In this document: piece by piece, positions 1 through 9,384 of the stretch
Position numbering within the stretch: position 1 is the stretch's first letter
Layout: each line of letters starts with the position of its first letter
Assembly: GCA_002127295.1 (NCBI GenBank)
Contig: NFUV01000001.1
Location: 1,426,001 to 1,490,000 of the forward strand
Source: Chitinophagaceae bacterium IBVUCB2
Lineage (GTDB): Bacteria > Bacteroidota > Bacteroidia > Chitinophagales > Chitinophagaceae
Length of the DNA: 64,000 nucleotides
Reading direction: 5' to 3'
Made by a program: the position numbers and the translations under genes
The notes under the pieces: generated by a model
Seen by the model: only the letters and a program-made list of their open reading frames with translations
What the model was told of the DNA's origin: nothing
Databases searched by the model: none

Positions 1-1116
1 ATTGATTACCTCGAAAACTACCAGTCACGTTCCGTGGTGGCCAATGCAAAAGCCGGCGACCTTGATGTTTTCTATATCCTGAAAGAACTTGATACCGCTT
101 GGGTCAACTACCTGATGGTTAGAAGCGGAGCTATAATACAAACACAAACTAACAAAGTAGAAACACACCTTGATGAATCGGTGGAAGAAATTCTTAGTTT
201 TTCAATAGCTCAATTAAGAACCACATTTAATAGTGATGCAGGAGAAATTGTAGTCCCTTTTTTAATTGAATACCCCGAATCGGAAGTAAAGATTACTGTT
301 CCGGCAGGCGGTGATAGAAAAAAACTGCTCCAATTAGCAGAAAAAAATGTGCAGCACTTTATTGATGAGTTGAAAAATAAAGAGCGGCTCCGTCTTGACA
401 ATAAAAATGCTGATAAACTGGATCTGTTACTGCAAGTACAAAAAGATTTGCAATTACAAGAAATTCCTGCGCACATTGAATGCTTTGACAACTCCAATTT
501 CCAGGGAAGCTACCCGGTGTCTGCCATGGTGTGTTTTAAAGATGGAGTACCCAGCAAAAAAGATTACCGGCATTTTAATGTAAAAACGGTGGAAGGCATT
601 AATGATTTTGCTACGATGAAAGAAGCTGTTTATCGCCGCTACAAAAGACTACAGGCGGAAGAGCAGCCATTCCCTCAATTAGTTATTATTGATGGTGGAA
701 AAGGTCAATTAAGTGCCGCTATGGAAGCCATAGATGAATTGGAAGTTGGAGGAAGGACGACTTTAGTAGGGCTTGCCAAAAACGAAGAAGAAATATTCTT
801 TGCCGGTGACCAGGAATCGCTAAAGCTACCTTACAATAGCAGTAGCCTGAAGTTTATTCGGCGTATAAGAGATGAAGTACATCGGTTTGGAATTACTTTC
901 CACCGGGCTAAAAGAAGTAAAGGGACATTCCAAAACGAATTGGAAGATATTCCCGGCATTGGCAGTTCTACGGCCGACCAATTATTAAAAGAGTTTAAAT
1001 CCATAAAAAACATCAGGGAAGTTATTCGGGAGGGAAAAGGTGAAATAGAGATGGGAAAGTTGATTGGCATCTCCAAAGCCAAGCTGGTAGTGAAGTATTT
1101 TAGCGATAAATCTTAA
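1..1116 (+). CDS. uvrC: UvrABC excinuclease subunit C, 5' part cut by window edge
   Basis: UvrC is the nuclease subunit of nucleotide excision repair and makes both incisions around a lesion after UvrB has loaded. The frame is open from base 1, so the gene starts outside the window and the GTG at 34 is not its start. About 370 residues remain of the usual ~600; the GIY-YIG domain and most of the UVR motif are missing. The RNase H-like domain is present: CFDNSN, IDGGKGQ and RDEVH carry the expected D, D and H catalytic residues (about 152, 220 and 283 counted from base 34). A helix-hairpin-helix segment follows (LEDIPGIGSSTADQLL). The gene faces gldN and is followed by two terminator-like hairpins. 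Confidence 0.97.
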   Translation: MDYLENYQSRSVVANAKAGDLDVFYILKELDTAWVNYLMVRSGAIIQTQTNKVETHLDESVEEILSFSIAQLRTTFNSDAGEIVVPFLIEYPESEVKITVPAGGDRKKLLQLAEKNVQHFIDELKNKERLRLDNKNADKLDLLLQVQKDLQLQEIPAHIECFDNSNFQGSYPVSAMVCFKDGVPSKKDYRHFNVKTVEGINDFATMKEAVYRRYKRLQAEEQPFPQLVIIDGGKGQLSAAMEAIDELEVGGRTTLVGLAKNEEEIFFAGDQESLKLPYNSSSLKFIRRIRDEVHRFGITFHRAKRSKGTFQNELEDIPGIGSSTADQLLKEFKSIKNIREVIREGKGEIEMGKLIGISKAKLVVKYFSDKS

Positions 1117-1163
1117 AGAGGAAATCTTTTGCCCAGATTATGGTGTAAACTTGACCAGTAAGC

Positions 1164-1204
1164 AAAAAAAATGGGGCCAGAATAGAAATTCAGCCCCGTT
1201 TTTA
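1164..1204 (+). terminator. Terminator-like hairpin after uvrC
   Basis: GGGGC at 1173-1177 pairs with GCCCC at 1193-1197. An A-run lies before it and a T-run after it (1199-1203). It lies about 50 bases after the uvrC stop and would work as a rho-independent terminator on the + strand. The rest of the 1117-1378 gap holds no gene that I can support. Confidence 0.6.
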
Positions 1205-1320
1205 AAATCCAATATCCTATGAAAAACCGAGACGAAAATACGACAATTATCCAATTATCCTATAGGACTTTTACGTTTTTCAAAAGTTTTTTTATGGATT
1301 AGCTCTTAAATAATTAGGCA

Positions 1321-1353
1321 TTAAAAAAGCCCCTGAAATTGGGGCTTTTTTAA
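1321..1353. terminator. Bidirectional terminator between uvrC and gldN
   Basis: A perfect 13-bp stem (1321-1333 with 1341-1353) has a 7-nt loop, a GC core (gcccc/ggggc) and A/T runs on both sides, so it has terminator form on either strand. It sits 25 bases past the gldN stop and is probably the end of the gldKLMN transcript. It also backs up uvrC termination. Confidence 0.85.
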
Positions 1354-1378
1354 TATGACTATATCTTCTCGGATTTCT

Positions 1379-2410
1379 TTAATAAGACCATAAATCCTGC
1401 TCAAAATTGAAGATTTTCTCTTTAATATTATCTCCTTCTAATAAACCTAGAATTGGGTCTTTGATATAGTTTCTGATCATCTTATTAGCCGGGTTATCCA
1501 AAGTAGATTTTACTACATAGCTGCTGAACATGCGGCTTTCAAAAAGCTCTTCCCATGTCATTCTGCTTTGACCCATATTCTTAGGGTTGTAAACTTCTGC
1601 TTTAGCCAGCATAGGCCTTAGATCAGGATAATAAACCCAGAACAAGTTAGATGTACCTCTTTCTTTTGTAGTATTTGGAAAATACTCAGTTTTAAGTAAG
1701 CCGATACCTAGTATGCGAACAAACATTCTGCTTGACTCTCTGTCAAAAACCCATTCCTCTTTTAAGCGGATTTTTGTAACAGTTTTGGGATCGAAGCTTG
1801 ATCTTGTAACAACATAACCAACTATTTTATCAATTTGCTTAATATCATACTTGGCAACGGTATCATTTTTACCTGAAGTCAATTGCTGTACATCAGCCAC
1901 TAACATAGGAGTGGTAAATCTGTCATCAGAAAATGCAGTTACTTCTCCTTTCTGTACAGCATTCATCAACATGCTAACAAAAATCTGGCTTCCATTATCA
2001 TCTATGGCCTCATACATGAATGTTTTATTCATTTTTTCACGGAGGTCTAATTCTCTCCATACTTTTTCAGCATAGAGGGCATCGTCCCAACGCAAATGCT
2101 CGTAAGGCAATGGAACCCGTTGAGTAAGATTGCCTTTATCAAAGGCATTATCATTCCTCAAAGATTTTTTCAACGTATTATCCGTTCCGGTTGTATCATA
2201 CTCAATCGGTAGATTGGCGTATGGGTCATAACCTGAAGGCTGCTGATTATTATTATTCTGCTGCTGCTCAGTGTTACCCGGAGTAGGATTAGTTGTAGGT
2301 TGCGTACCGCCTGTATTTCTTTTTCTCGGTGTACGCTGTGCATTAGCATCTGCAGTCAAAAGACCCGCAAAAACCACACATAAGCCTATTTTTAAAAAAT
2401 TCATTTTCAT
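1379..2410 (-). CDS. gldN: Gliding motility / type IX secretion protein GldN
   Basis: GldN (PorN) is a periplasmic protein that forms, with the lipoprotein GldK, ring structures under the outer membrane as part of the type IX secretion and gliding machinery. The 343-residue product has a signal peptide with a likely cut at ADANA-Q (residue ~24). A Pro/Asn/Gln-rich linker (~28-62) follows, then the conserved GldN domain with RVPLPYEHLRWDDALYAEKV and later VWRELDLREKMN. It is the last gene of gldKLMN, 8 bases after gldM, and is followed by a strong terminator. The identification rests on sequence and gene order. Confidence 0.96.
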   Translation of the reverse strand: MKMNFLKIGLCVVFAGLLTADANAQRTPRKRNTGGTQPTTNPTPGNTEQQQNNNNQQPSGYDPYANLPIEYDTTGTDNTLKKSLRNDNAFDKGNLTQRVPLPYEHLRWDDALYAEKVWRELDLREKMNKTFMYEAIDDNGSQIFVSMLMNAVQKGEVTAFSDDRFTTPMLVADVQQLTSGKNDTVAKYDIKQIDKIVGYVVTRSSFDPKTVTKIRLKEEWVFDRESSRMFVRILGIGLLKTEYFPNTTKERGTSNLFWVYYPDLRPMLAKAEVYNPKNMGQSRMTWEELFESRMFSSYVVKSTLDNPANKMIRNYIKDPILGLLEGDNIKEKIFNFEQDLWSY

Positions 2411-2418
2411 ATCACAGG

Positions 2419-3951
2419 TTATTTAATATAGTAAACGAGAGAAGGGGCCTTTGTAGTACGTCCGTCAGGACCTTTTACACGGATTTCATCAATAGTTACC
2501 ATTCTGCCAGCTGAAACATGCTGACTCATTGCATTTCTTACGGCCCCGGAAAATGCGGCACCTTGTACAGGAATAGAAACAATATCATCATCCGTATCGC
2601 AGGTAAACGTAAAGCTTACTACGTTGTATTCCAACTCAAAAGGAAAATTCTTGATACCAGCACCCACACCGCCTTGAGCTTTAAATGCACCGGCAGCTAT
2701 GTTGGCACCGCTTGGTTGACCACCCACATAAGCTTGTGCTTCCGGAATAGTACGAACCCTGAATTGAGAAGCTCCAGCTACTTTTCCTTCCACATTAACT
2801 GTAATACGAGCATCATCAGTTACACTATTAACACGGGCAATATATTTACCGTTGCCAACTCGTGTAAGGCTTCCACCACCACCGGTAATTGTAGCTTGTA
2901 CTTTATCATCACCACCACCACTGGCAGCAATTGATACCGGATTATCTACACCGATATAAAGCACATTCATTTTATCTAATGCTATAGAAGCATTAGCAGA
3001 ACCTACTGTATATTCAACCGGTATTGTTCTTGTTTGTGGATTACCATCCTGATCGGTAAAGGCAACAGTTACATTGATTGTATGTGAACCTACACCACCT
3101 GCAGCTGCTTTGTAGATTGCCTGACCTTTTTCATTTAAGGCAACCCCTGTACCATTAACTGATACTTGTGGCAGTTTAGTTTTACTAAATGCCCCAAGAC
3201 CGGCGGTAATTTCAATTTCCTGTCCAGGCATAAGGTATTTGGAATTTTGACCCACTATTGCTTCGAAACTATCAAAACGAAGTTCAACTTTACCTACCTG
3301 CTCGTGGCAATAAGTTACCAGTTTGTTTTCTGAAGTCTTAATGTCATTCTGAAATTTACTAAGGATACTCAATGTACCTACTGAAGGAGCCATATAGAAA
3401 TAGGCTTCCTCCCAGGTCTTCTTTTTGGAATTTTGAGACTTAGGCATTGCCAGATCTACCTGTAAGGAATTTTTAAAAGCAATTCCCATAGCAGTATCTA
3501 TTGCCAATACTTTAGTTACATAATCTTGAAGTTTTTGATATAATGCTTTGCCTTTTCCACCTTTTACCAAAACCCTGGTAGAAGCATCCTGGTCGTCTTC
3601 TTTGAATTTTGTATTAGGATCGTTAGGATCTCCGCCAGCTTCTTTGATAATTTCTTTCTTAAGGCCGTCAATAAAATTATATGCATCTGCAGATAATTTC
3701 ATTACCTGATCAGCTTTGGGCTGCCAGATAGCTGCTTTTGCTTGTGTAGCGGGATCAGCCATTTTCTCTGTTAATGATGCAAAAATTTGAGTTGATGAAG
3801 CATTAACGGCAGTATTGGTTTTTTCCAGGCTATTGTTGATGGTTTTAAAGGCATTGAGGATCTCAGCCGAGATATTAATAGCCAAGAGGGCTGTTAATAC
3901 CAGGTACATGATATTGATCATCTTCTGCCGGGGCTCTTTAGGTAAAGCCAT
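2419..3951 (-). CDS. gldM: Gliding motility / type IX secretion motor protein GldM
   Basis: GldM (PorM) spans the inner membrane once and reaches across the periplasm as a dimer. With GldL it forms the proton-driven motor that powers type IX secretion and gliding. The start is canonical: PRQKMINIMYLVLTALLAIN, a basic stretch leading into a single membrane helix (about 10-30). About 470 periplasmic residues with repeated Ig-like domains follow. The length (510) is normal. It lies between gldL and gldN in the usual order. The gldL-gldM gap of about 100 bases contains an unexplained open frame (see 3954-4046). Confidence 0.97.
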   Translation of the reverse strand: MALPKEPRQKMINIMYLVLTALLAINISAEILNAFKTINNSLEKTNTAVNASSTQIFASLTEKMADPATQAKAAIWQPKADQVMKLSADAYNFIDGLKKEIIKEAGGDPNDPNTKFKEDDQDASTRVLVKGGKGKALYQKLQDYVTKVLAIDTAMGIAFKNSLQVDLAMPKSQNSKKKTWEEAYFYMAPSVGTLSILSKFQNDIKTSENKLVTYCHEQVGKVELRFDSFEAIVGQNSKYLMPGQEIEITAGLGAFSKTKLPQVSVNGTGVALNEKGQAIYKAAAGGVGSHTINVTVAFTDQDGNPQTRTIPVEYTVGSANASIALDKMNVLYIGVDNPVSIAASGGGDDKVQATITGGGGSLTRVGNGKYIARVNSVTDDARITVNVEGKVAGASQFRVRTIPEAQAYVGGQPSGANIAAGAFKAQGGVGAGIKNFPFELEYNVVSFTFTCDTDDDIVSIPVQGAAFSGAVRNAMSQHVSAGRMVTIDEIRVKGPDGRTTKAPSLVYYIK

Positions 3952-3953
3952 GA

Positions 3954-4046
3954 CTATTTACGTTTAATTTGATTAGTAATGATGACTTGTCTTTCAATCA
4001 CCGGTACATTATTACCTGCACCGGTACTATTAAAACGAACAGGGTT
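3954..4046 (-). other. Unexplained protein-like open frame between gldL and gldM
   Basis: After the gldL stop, another frame reads 30 protein-like residues starting NPVRFNSTGAGNN and ending ITNQIKRK, with its stop two bases before the gldM start. No ATG, GTG or TTG lies upstream of it in that frame before the previous in-frame stop. The same frame is open back into the last codons of gldL. It could be the former C-terminus of a longer GldL separated by a frameshift, a sequencing or assembly indel, or chance. The DNA also contains two copies of TACCGGTG. Confidence 0.3.
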
Positions 4047-4054
4047 CAGCTTTA

Positions 4055-4828
4055 TTAGCTGCGGCCCTGCATGGCTGTTAACATATTTCCATATATCCCG
4101 TTCAGGCGGCCCAGGTTAGTAGCGAGGTTACCGATTTGTTCCTGAACTTTCTTAGCATCTTCAGCACTGTTCAGCATAGAATTAGATGTCTCAGAAAGTT
4201 TACCATAGAAAGCATTCAATGCCTTCAGGTGGTTGTTACTTTCTTGTAACTCCAATTCGTAAATAGTATTTAAAGAAGAGAGATTTTTTGTCAATACCTG
4301 TATCTGCTCGTGGAATACTTTAGCGCCTTCTGTAGCCTGGTTAAATGCACCTACTGAAGAAGCTGCTGTAGTATAAGCATCTTTTACTTTTTCCAATTGG
4401 CCGGTAACCTCTCTTGTTTTAGCAGTAAAATCTGTTGTAGCACTAATAGTATCACCGATACCATTCATACCCGTAACAGTTGTATTTAATTGTTTGAAGC
4501 CTTCGCCCAAACGCTTCATAGTATCAGGAGTAATATCTGCTTCAACAAGCATTTTATCCATTGCACCAAAAGTGGCTCTTGACTTGGCGCCAGCTACAGA
4601 GAATTGCTCTTCATCGTGAGAAGCATCCTTTACTGCAGGATATACTAGATAGAGAATACCGTACACGGCAAAGATGATGGCTTCGGTAGTAAGACCTATC
4701 CACAACCAGGTATCTGCATCTGGCTGGTGGGTGATTTTTCTGAGTGCTCCCCAGATAACAAGGGCTGCACCAAAAGAAACGAATACGTCTACGTACTTAC
4801 TTACTTTGGATGGAATAGCTGCTGCCAT
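4055..4828 (-). CDS. gldL: Gliding motility / type IX secretion motor protein GldL
   Basis: GldL (PorL) is the inner membrane partner of GldM in the type IX secretion/gliding motor and carries the proton path. The 257-residue protein has two membrane helices near its N-terminus (about 13-30 and 41-63; the second is WLWIGLTTEAIIFAVYG and contains a glutamate). A long cytoplasmic coiled-coil-like region rich in Asn, Thr and Leu follows. The second helix and its Glu match what is known of the family's ion-conducting segment. An intergenic hairpin lies upstream. The C-terminus may have been shortened (see 3954-4046). Confidence 0.95.
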   Translation of the reverse strand: MAAAIPSKVSKYVDVFVSFGAALVIWGALRKITHQPDADTWLWIGLTTEAIIFAVYGILYLVYPAVKDASHDEEQFSVAGAKSRATFGAMDKMLVEADITPDTMKRLGEGFKQLNTTVTGMNGIGDTISATTDFTAKTREVTGQLEKVKDAYTTAASSVGAFNQATEGAKVFHEQIQVLTKNLSSLNTIYELELQESNNHLKALNAFYGKLSETSNSMLNSAEDAKKVQEQIGNLATNLGRLNGIYGNMLTAMQGRS

Positions 4829-4879
4829 AATTGGATTTTTTAAGAGGTTTTAGGTGAATTTTAATTAAGAGAGAAAGAA

Positions 4880-4909
4880 GAGAGGACAGGTTCGTTTTGC
4901 TGTCCTCTC
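4880..4909. other. Stem-loop between gldK and gldL
   Basis: A perfect 10-bp stem (GAGAGGACAG at 4880-4889 with CTGTCCTCTC at 4900-4909) encloses a 10-nt loop in the 116-base gldK-gldL gap. On the minus strand it is followed by a pyrimidine-rich stretch but not a clean T-run. It could partly terminate, or act as an RNA-processing or stability element that sets different levels for gldK and for gldLMN. Confidence 0.6.
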
Positions 4910-4944
4910 AAGATTATTATTTCGTAGTTGAAAATATTATTTTA

Positions 4945-6255
4945 TTAACGGCGACCTTTTGTCGGCGCTGCAGGTAAGTCAATCACACAACGGAAGCCTA
5001 CATAAGATTTGGTTGAATCCTGGTACTCGTAAGTACTGGTACCTGTTTGCAGGTAATAACCTACATCTTTCCAGCTACCACCACGGATAATTTTACGCTT
5101 CATTAAAGGAGGGTCGTCGTCTTTTGCATTCCAGCGAACATCCGGGTTCATATCATGCTGGAAATTATTTCTTCCTTCATAGTAGATAGAAGATGTCCAC
5201 TCTGCTACATTACCACTCATACAATACAAACCGTAATCATTAGGCCAGTATGCGTCGGCACGAACAGTGTAGAAACCGCCATCTTCAGGATAGTTACCAC
5301 GACCAGGTTTAAAGTTGGCCATCAAACATCCTTTTTTGTTACGTAGATAATAGTTACCCCAAGGGAACATTGATTGAGAACGACCGCCACGGGCTGCATA
5401 TTCCCATTGTGCCTCTGTTGGCAGACGGAAATCTGACTCTTGTGTTCTCTTTTTAGAATCTAGATATGAATTAAGCAAATGGGTTCTCCACTCACAAAAT
5501 GCTGTTGCTTGTTTCCAGTTTACACCAACTACAGGATAGTTACCGAAGGCTGGGTGAGAGAAATATCTTTTGGTCATTGGCTCGTTGTAAGAATAAGCGA
5601 AGTCACGAATCCAAGCCAACGTATCAGGATAGATTGCTACATCCTTCTTTATGATAAAAGCAGAACGGGGTTTACCTGCATTTTCTCTCTTTGCATTCTC
5701 TTTTAAATCGAATACTTCAGAGTGAAATATAATTTTACTTGGGTCAATTTCTTTTTTACCGAAAATCCTGTCATCCGGAGGAAGGATGATATCTGTACTG
5801 CTAAGCTGCTCCATTACTTTAGGATCTCCCCATTTCATGGTTTTCATTTTAGCCCAATCCACATATTCGTTACCATCAGACCCTGCTTTTACATAACCCA
5901 TTTTACGGGCTATCACAGAGTCACGAACCCACTGCACAAACTGGCGGTATTCGTTGTTAGTAATTTCGGTGGCATCCATCCAGAATCCGCTAATAGAGAC
6001 AGATCTGTTACGGGCACTAAATGCATAAGCAGGATCCTCATCACTGGGACCCATGTGAAAAGTTCCTTGAGGAACATATACCATGCCCGGAGGCTTCGGT
6101 AAGGAATACTTTCCCGCCGGAGCAACGCCATGTACTTGTCCATCATTCGGAAGACTTCCGCCTTTGCTGTTTTTCTTCCCCAGAATACCGCAACTGGCCA
6201 GTAAAAACATACAAGCGGCTGCGCTGAGGGTGTAGTTAAGGTTTTTCATTTTCAT
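4945..6255 (-). CDS. gldK: Gliding motility / type IX secretion lipoprotein GldK
   Basis: GldK (PorK) is an outer membrane lipoprotein that forms the periplasmic ring with GldN. I start it at the ATG at 6255: this gives a clean lipoprotein signal peptide ending LLASC, and a promoter -7 box lies at 6275-6282, so the longer frame starting at 6306 would begin upstream of the promoter. A shift to the ATG two codons later is possible. The body is an FGE/sulfatase-modifying-factor fold, with RLPTEAQWEYAARGG, PWGN, GNVAEWTSS and IIRGGSWKD, which GldK proteins use as a structural rather than catalytic domain. It is the first gene of gldKLMN. Confidence 0.95.
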   Translation of the reverse strand: MKMKNLNYTLSAAACMFLLASCGILGKKNSKGGSLPNDGQVHGVAPAGKYSLPKPPGMVYVPQGTFHMGPSDEDPAYAFSARNRSVSISGFWMDATEITNNEYRQFVQWVRDSVIARKMGYVKAGSDGNEYVDWAKMKTMKWGDPKVMEQLSSTDIILPPDDRIFGKKEIDPSKIIFHSEVFDLKENAKRENAGKPRSAFIIKKDVAIYPDTLAWIRDFAYSYNEPMTKRYFSHPAFGNYPVVGVNWKQATAFCEWRTHLLNSYLDSKKRTQESDFRLPTEAQWEYAARGGRSQSMFPWGNYYLRNKKGCLMANFKPGRGNYPEDGGFYTVRADAYWPNDYGLYCMSGNVAEWTSSIYYEGRNNFQHDMNPDVRWNAKDDDPPLMKRKIIRGGSWKDVGYYLQTGTSTYEYQDSTKSYVGFRCVIDLPAAPTKGRR

Positions 6256-6274
6256 ACACTTAAAGGGTATTGGG

Positions 6275-6308
6275 CAAATATAATGTTTTGAGTTATTCTC
6301 TAGCACAA
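6275..6308 (-). promoter_or_regulatory. Predicted gldKLMN promoter
   Basis: Read on the minus strand, TATATTTG (6282-6275) matches the Bacteroidota -7 box TAnnTTTG exactly. TTG at 6308-6306 lies 23 bases further upstream, at the long end of the accepted spacing. The implied transcript start, near 6268, leaves a leader of about a dozen bases before the gldK ATG at 6255. Confidence 0.55.
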
Positions 6309-6403
6309 CGTTAAAATTTATTTTTTTTAAATCAAAGCGTACTTTCCGAGGTAAAATTTCAAACGATAGCCGGGTCTGCTTTATTGTATTAACTTAAAAT
6401 TAA

Positions 6404-8458
6404 TTACCCATTTTGGGGTCTGTTTATCAGGGATATAAGTTCTTTTGCAGAAAATACTGGATTAAGGCAAGTGTAACTACGGCAAAGGTAAATAGTACTT
6501 TTTTCACCCCCTCCTTTTTCTACGAGTAATGGGAACGAGGGCATCGCACTATTTGACGCCATCAAAATCTTATGAGGAAGATAATAAGTCAAGATTTCTT
6601 GCTTTACATCATCATAATCATCCCCAACTACTACTATTTCATTCGTTCCCGACACCATTTCTTGCAGCAAGCAACCCCAAATTCCGAAAGAGGTGGGATA
6701 CCGGGTTATGGCATTACCCAGGGAGGATACCATTTTAATGCTTCTTTGCTTCCAATCCGGCAGGTCGAAAAAGATTGAAAGATGATACAGATTATAGGCC
6801 ATTACGGCATTACCGGAAGGCACCGCCCCGTCATACACTTCTTTTTTGCGAACGATAATATCAGTTTGACCAACAAGTGTATAAAAGAAAAACCCAGTAT
6901 CCTCTTCGCTAAAATTATCCAGTACAAATTCGGTGATAGATTTTGCTTTTGTCAACCAGTTAGTATCAGCAGTTATTTCGTGTAGATGAATTAATGCTTG
7001 TATCAGATATGCATAGTCATCTAAAAAAGCAGGATATTTTGCAATGTCATTCTTCCAGGTATGATAAAACTCGTTTTGTCTTTTTGATGCAAAATGTTTT
7101 AGGAGAAAATTCATATTATCAATCGCCAACTGCTGGTAGTGTTCGTTTCCCGTTGCTCCGAAAGCCTTGCTAAGGGCTGAATTCATTAAGGCGTTCCACC
7201 CAAGCAAAATTTTGTCATCTAATAAAGGCCGTACTCTCTCAGTCCTTTTTTCTAACAGCCTCTTTCTTCCATCAGCTAAAATTTTTTCAAGCTCTTCAAG
7301 GGAAAGATTTTTTTCTGTGGCAAAAATTTCTAACGGTTTTTTTACCCGCAAAATATTTGTTTCTTCCCAATTACCCTGAGTGGTAATATCATAGTACTCA
7401 CAAAAGATTCCTGCATGTTTTCCGAGTAATGTTGTTACTTCTTCCAAAGCCCACACATAAAATTTGCCTTCAACTCCTTCGCTGTCGGCATCTAATGCCG
7501 CATAAAATCCATTCTGAGAATGCAATAATTCCCGCTGCACAAACTCCAGCGTTTCATCAATTACTTGTTTATATCGAAGCTTCCCTGTTAATTGAAACGC
7601 TTCGCTTAATACAAGTACTAACAATGCATTATCATAAAGCATTTTTTCGAAATGCGGCGCCAGCCATTCTGTATCTGTTGAATAACGGGCAAAGCCACCT
7701 CCTGCCTGGTCGTATATGCCGCCCTCTATCATTTTATCGAGAGAGAGAATTGCTTGTTGAAGGGCTTCCCCGTTATTTGTGATGTAATGATATCGCAGCA
7801 AAAATTGTATTGAAAATGTTTGCGGAAATTTTGGAGCTTTTCCAAAACCACCCCATTCTTTATCAGCGTTTTTCATAAGGTTCCGAAATGCCTCATCTAA
7901 TCTTTCAGTAGTAAAAACTTCTGTTTCTACTACTTTTTGTACTCCAAATGAATTGGATTGAGTAAGATGCTGCGTAAGGTTTTCTGCCTGCGCCTCTATT
8001 TCATGTCGCCTCTCGCCAAAAGCTTGCGAAACACTTAACAATGTATCCTGCCATGATGGACGGTTAAATGCTTTTTGTGGCGGGAAATAAGTTCCCCCAT
8101 AAAATGGTTTTCCATCAGGTGTTAAAAAAACATTCAAGGGCCAGCCTCCGCTCCCCGTCATTGCCTGCACCGCATCCATGTATATATGGTCTAAGTCTGG
8201 TCTTTCTTCTCTGTCAATTTTTATATTGACAAAATTTTCATTCATAATTTTTGCGGTAGCCTCATCTTCAAAACTCTCTCTCTCCATTACATGACACCAA
8301 TGGCAAGCTGAATAGCCAATACTCACTAATATTGGTTTATTCTCCTCCTTTGCTTTGTTAAGTGCTTCATTTCCCCAGGGAAACCAGTTCACCGGGTTAT
8401 GTGCATGTTGCAATAAATAGGGGCTTGTTTCATTTATTAGTTGATTGCTTTGCTTCAT
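6404..8458 (-). CDS. DUF255 / YyaL-type thioredoxin-fold protein
   Basis: This belongs to the family of YyaL and human SPATA20: an N-terminal thioredoxin-like domain joined to a six-hairpin (alpha/alpha) toroid like that of sugar epimerases. The biochemical role of the family is not settled. The product (684 residues) begins [20 protein letters not shown] and has the CHWC redox motif at residues ~52-55 inside [14 protein letters not shown]; the toroid follows from about 190. A longer frame to 8527 is rejected because it would include the terminator hairpin at 8495-8524. The gene appears to be transcribed alone. Confidence 0.9.
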   Translation of the reverse strand: MKQSNQLINETSPYLLQHAHNPVNWFPWGNEALNKAKEENKPILVSIGYSACHWCHVMERESFEDEATAKIMNENFVNIKIDREERPDLDHIYMDAVQAMTGSGGWPLNVFLTPDGKPFYGGTYFPPQKAFNRPSWQDTLLSVSQAFGERRHEIEAQAENLTQHLTQSNSFGVQKVVETEVFTTERLDEAFRNLMKNADKEWGGFGKAPKFPQTFSIQFLLRYHYITNNGEALQQAILSLDKMIEGGIYDQAGGGFARYSTDTEWLAPHFEKMLYDNALLVLVLSEAFQLTGKLRYKQVIDETLEFVQRELLHSQNGFYAALDADSEGVEGKFYVWALEEVTTLLGKHAGIFCEYYDITTQGNWEETNILRVKKPLEIFATEKNLSLEELEKILADGRKRLLEKRTERVRPLLDDKILLGWNALMNSALSKAFGATGNEHYQQLAIDNMNFLLKHFASKRQNEFYHTWKNDIAKYPAFLDDYAYLIQALIHLHEITADTNWLTKAKSITEFVLDNFSEEDTGFFFYTLVGQTDIIVRKKEVYDGAVPSGNAVMAYNLYHLSIFFDLPDWKQRSIKMVSSLGNAITRYPTSFGIWGCLLQEMVSGTNEIVVVGDDYDDVKQEILTYYLPHKILMASNSAMPSFPLLVEKGGGEKSTIYLCRSYTCLNPVFSAKELISLINRPQNG

Positions 8459-8494
8459 TGTAAAAATGTAAGTTGATGCTAAGTTCGTACAAAA

Positions 8495-8524
8495 GAAAAA
8501 AGGACACCAATTCGGTGTCCTTTT
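8495..8524 (-). terminator. Terminator after hemD
   Basis: GGACACC (8502-8508) pairs with GGTGTCC (8514-8520) around a 5-nt loop. The stem is extended by A/T pairs, and a T-run follows on the minus strand. It lies 20 bases past the hemD stop and just upstream of the DUF255 start, so it separates the two transcripts. Confidence 0.85.
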
Positions 8525-8544
8525 CAAATATTTAAAATCAAATT

Positions 8545-9345
8545 CTATTTTTTCTTGAGTGTTGCCGCTAAAAACTGCTCCAATGCTGCCACCATACTTG
8601 GTGCTTGTGGAAGTGGTGCTTTTATTTCTAATTTAAGACCTGCTTCTTCAATTGCTTTTGAGGTGTTATTACCAAAAGCACCTAACACTGTACCGTTTTG
8701 CTTATACTTAGGAACGTTATCAAAAAGACTTTTTACGCCACTAGGTGTAAAAAAGCAAATGACATCATAATCAGTTTTAGTCAATATTTCTTTTACATCG
8801 CTGCTTACGCTTCTGTACATAAAAGCCAGCGTAAACTCACAGTTATTAGCTTTCAACCAGTTTACTATCTCATTATCCTGCTGGTTTTCCGAACAGACAT
8901 ACAGAAATTTTTCGTTAGCCTTATGCTTATTAATTACATCAAACATGCTTTTATTAGTACCATCGGCACCATAAAAAACTTTTCTTTTTCGGTAAAGGAT
9001 AAACTTTTGAAGATATAAGGCCACTGCTTCGGTGATGCAGAAGTACTTGGTGTCTTGCGAGACACTTACTTTCATCTCCTCACAGGTACGAAAGAAATGA
9101 TCGATGGCGTTCCTGCTGGTAAAAACAACACCTGTATAGTTCTGGATTTCAATCTTTTGTTTACGAAAATCCCTTGCAGGTATACCCTCAAGGCGTATAA
9201 AAGGATAAAAGTCCAGATCCACACTATATTTCCTGGACAGCTCAAAGTACGGAGATTTTTCACTCTCCGGCCTTGGTTGGGTAATCAGGATTTTTTGTAT
9301 TGCTTTGGCCTGAACGTCGGCCTTTTTAACCCCATTTTTAGTCAT
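8545..9345 (-). CDS. hemD: Uroporphyrinogen-III synthase family protein
   Basis: HemD closes and inverts ring D of hydroxymethylbilane to make uroporphyrinogen III, the branch point for heme and B12 tetrapyrroles. The product has the Bacteroidota form of the fold: [19 protein letters not shown] at the start of domain 1, [13 protein letters not shown], then [16 protein letters not shown] and [16 protein letters not shown] in domain 2. I use the ATG at 9345; the frame is open nine codons further to a TTG at 9372. It lies 39 bases downstream of the DUF4271 gene, a common pairing in this phylum. Overall identity in this family is low, so the call rests on motifs and context. Confidence 0.88.
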   Translation of the reverse strand: MTKNGVKKADVQAKAIQKILITQPRPESEKSPYFELSRKYSVDLDFYPFIRLEGIPARDFRKQKIEIQNYTGVVFTSRNAIDHFFRTCEEMKVSVSQDTKYFCITEAVALYLQKFILYRKRKVFYGADGTNKSMFDVINKHKANEKFLYVCSENQQDNEIVNWLKANNCEFTLAFMYRSVSSDVKEILTKTDYDVICFFTPSGVKSLFDNVPKYKQNGTVLGAFGNNTSKAIEEAGLKLEIKAPLPQAPSMVAALEQFLAATLKKK

Positions 9346-9384
9346 GTTCTCTTCAGCTAAAGTTGTGGGCAAAGGTAGGAACTT

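Noticed and set aside
2518-2934. 138-codon frame on the + strand inside gldM
   Set aside because: It is antisense to a well-conserved gene and rich in Thr/Ser/Asn, as expected for the complement of gldM.
5722-6102. 126-codon frame on the + strand inside gldK
   Set aside because: It is antisense to conserved FGE-domain codons, with no recognisable domain.
6256-6306. Upstream start for GldK
   Set aside because: It lies at or above the promoter -33 element and would bury the lipoprotein signal peptide behind 17 extra residues.
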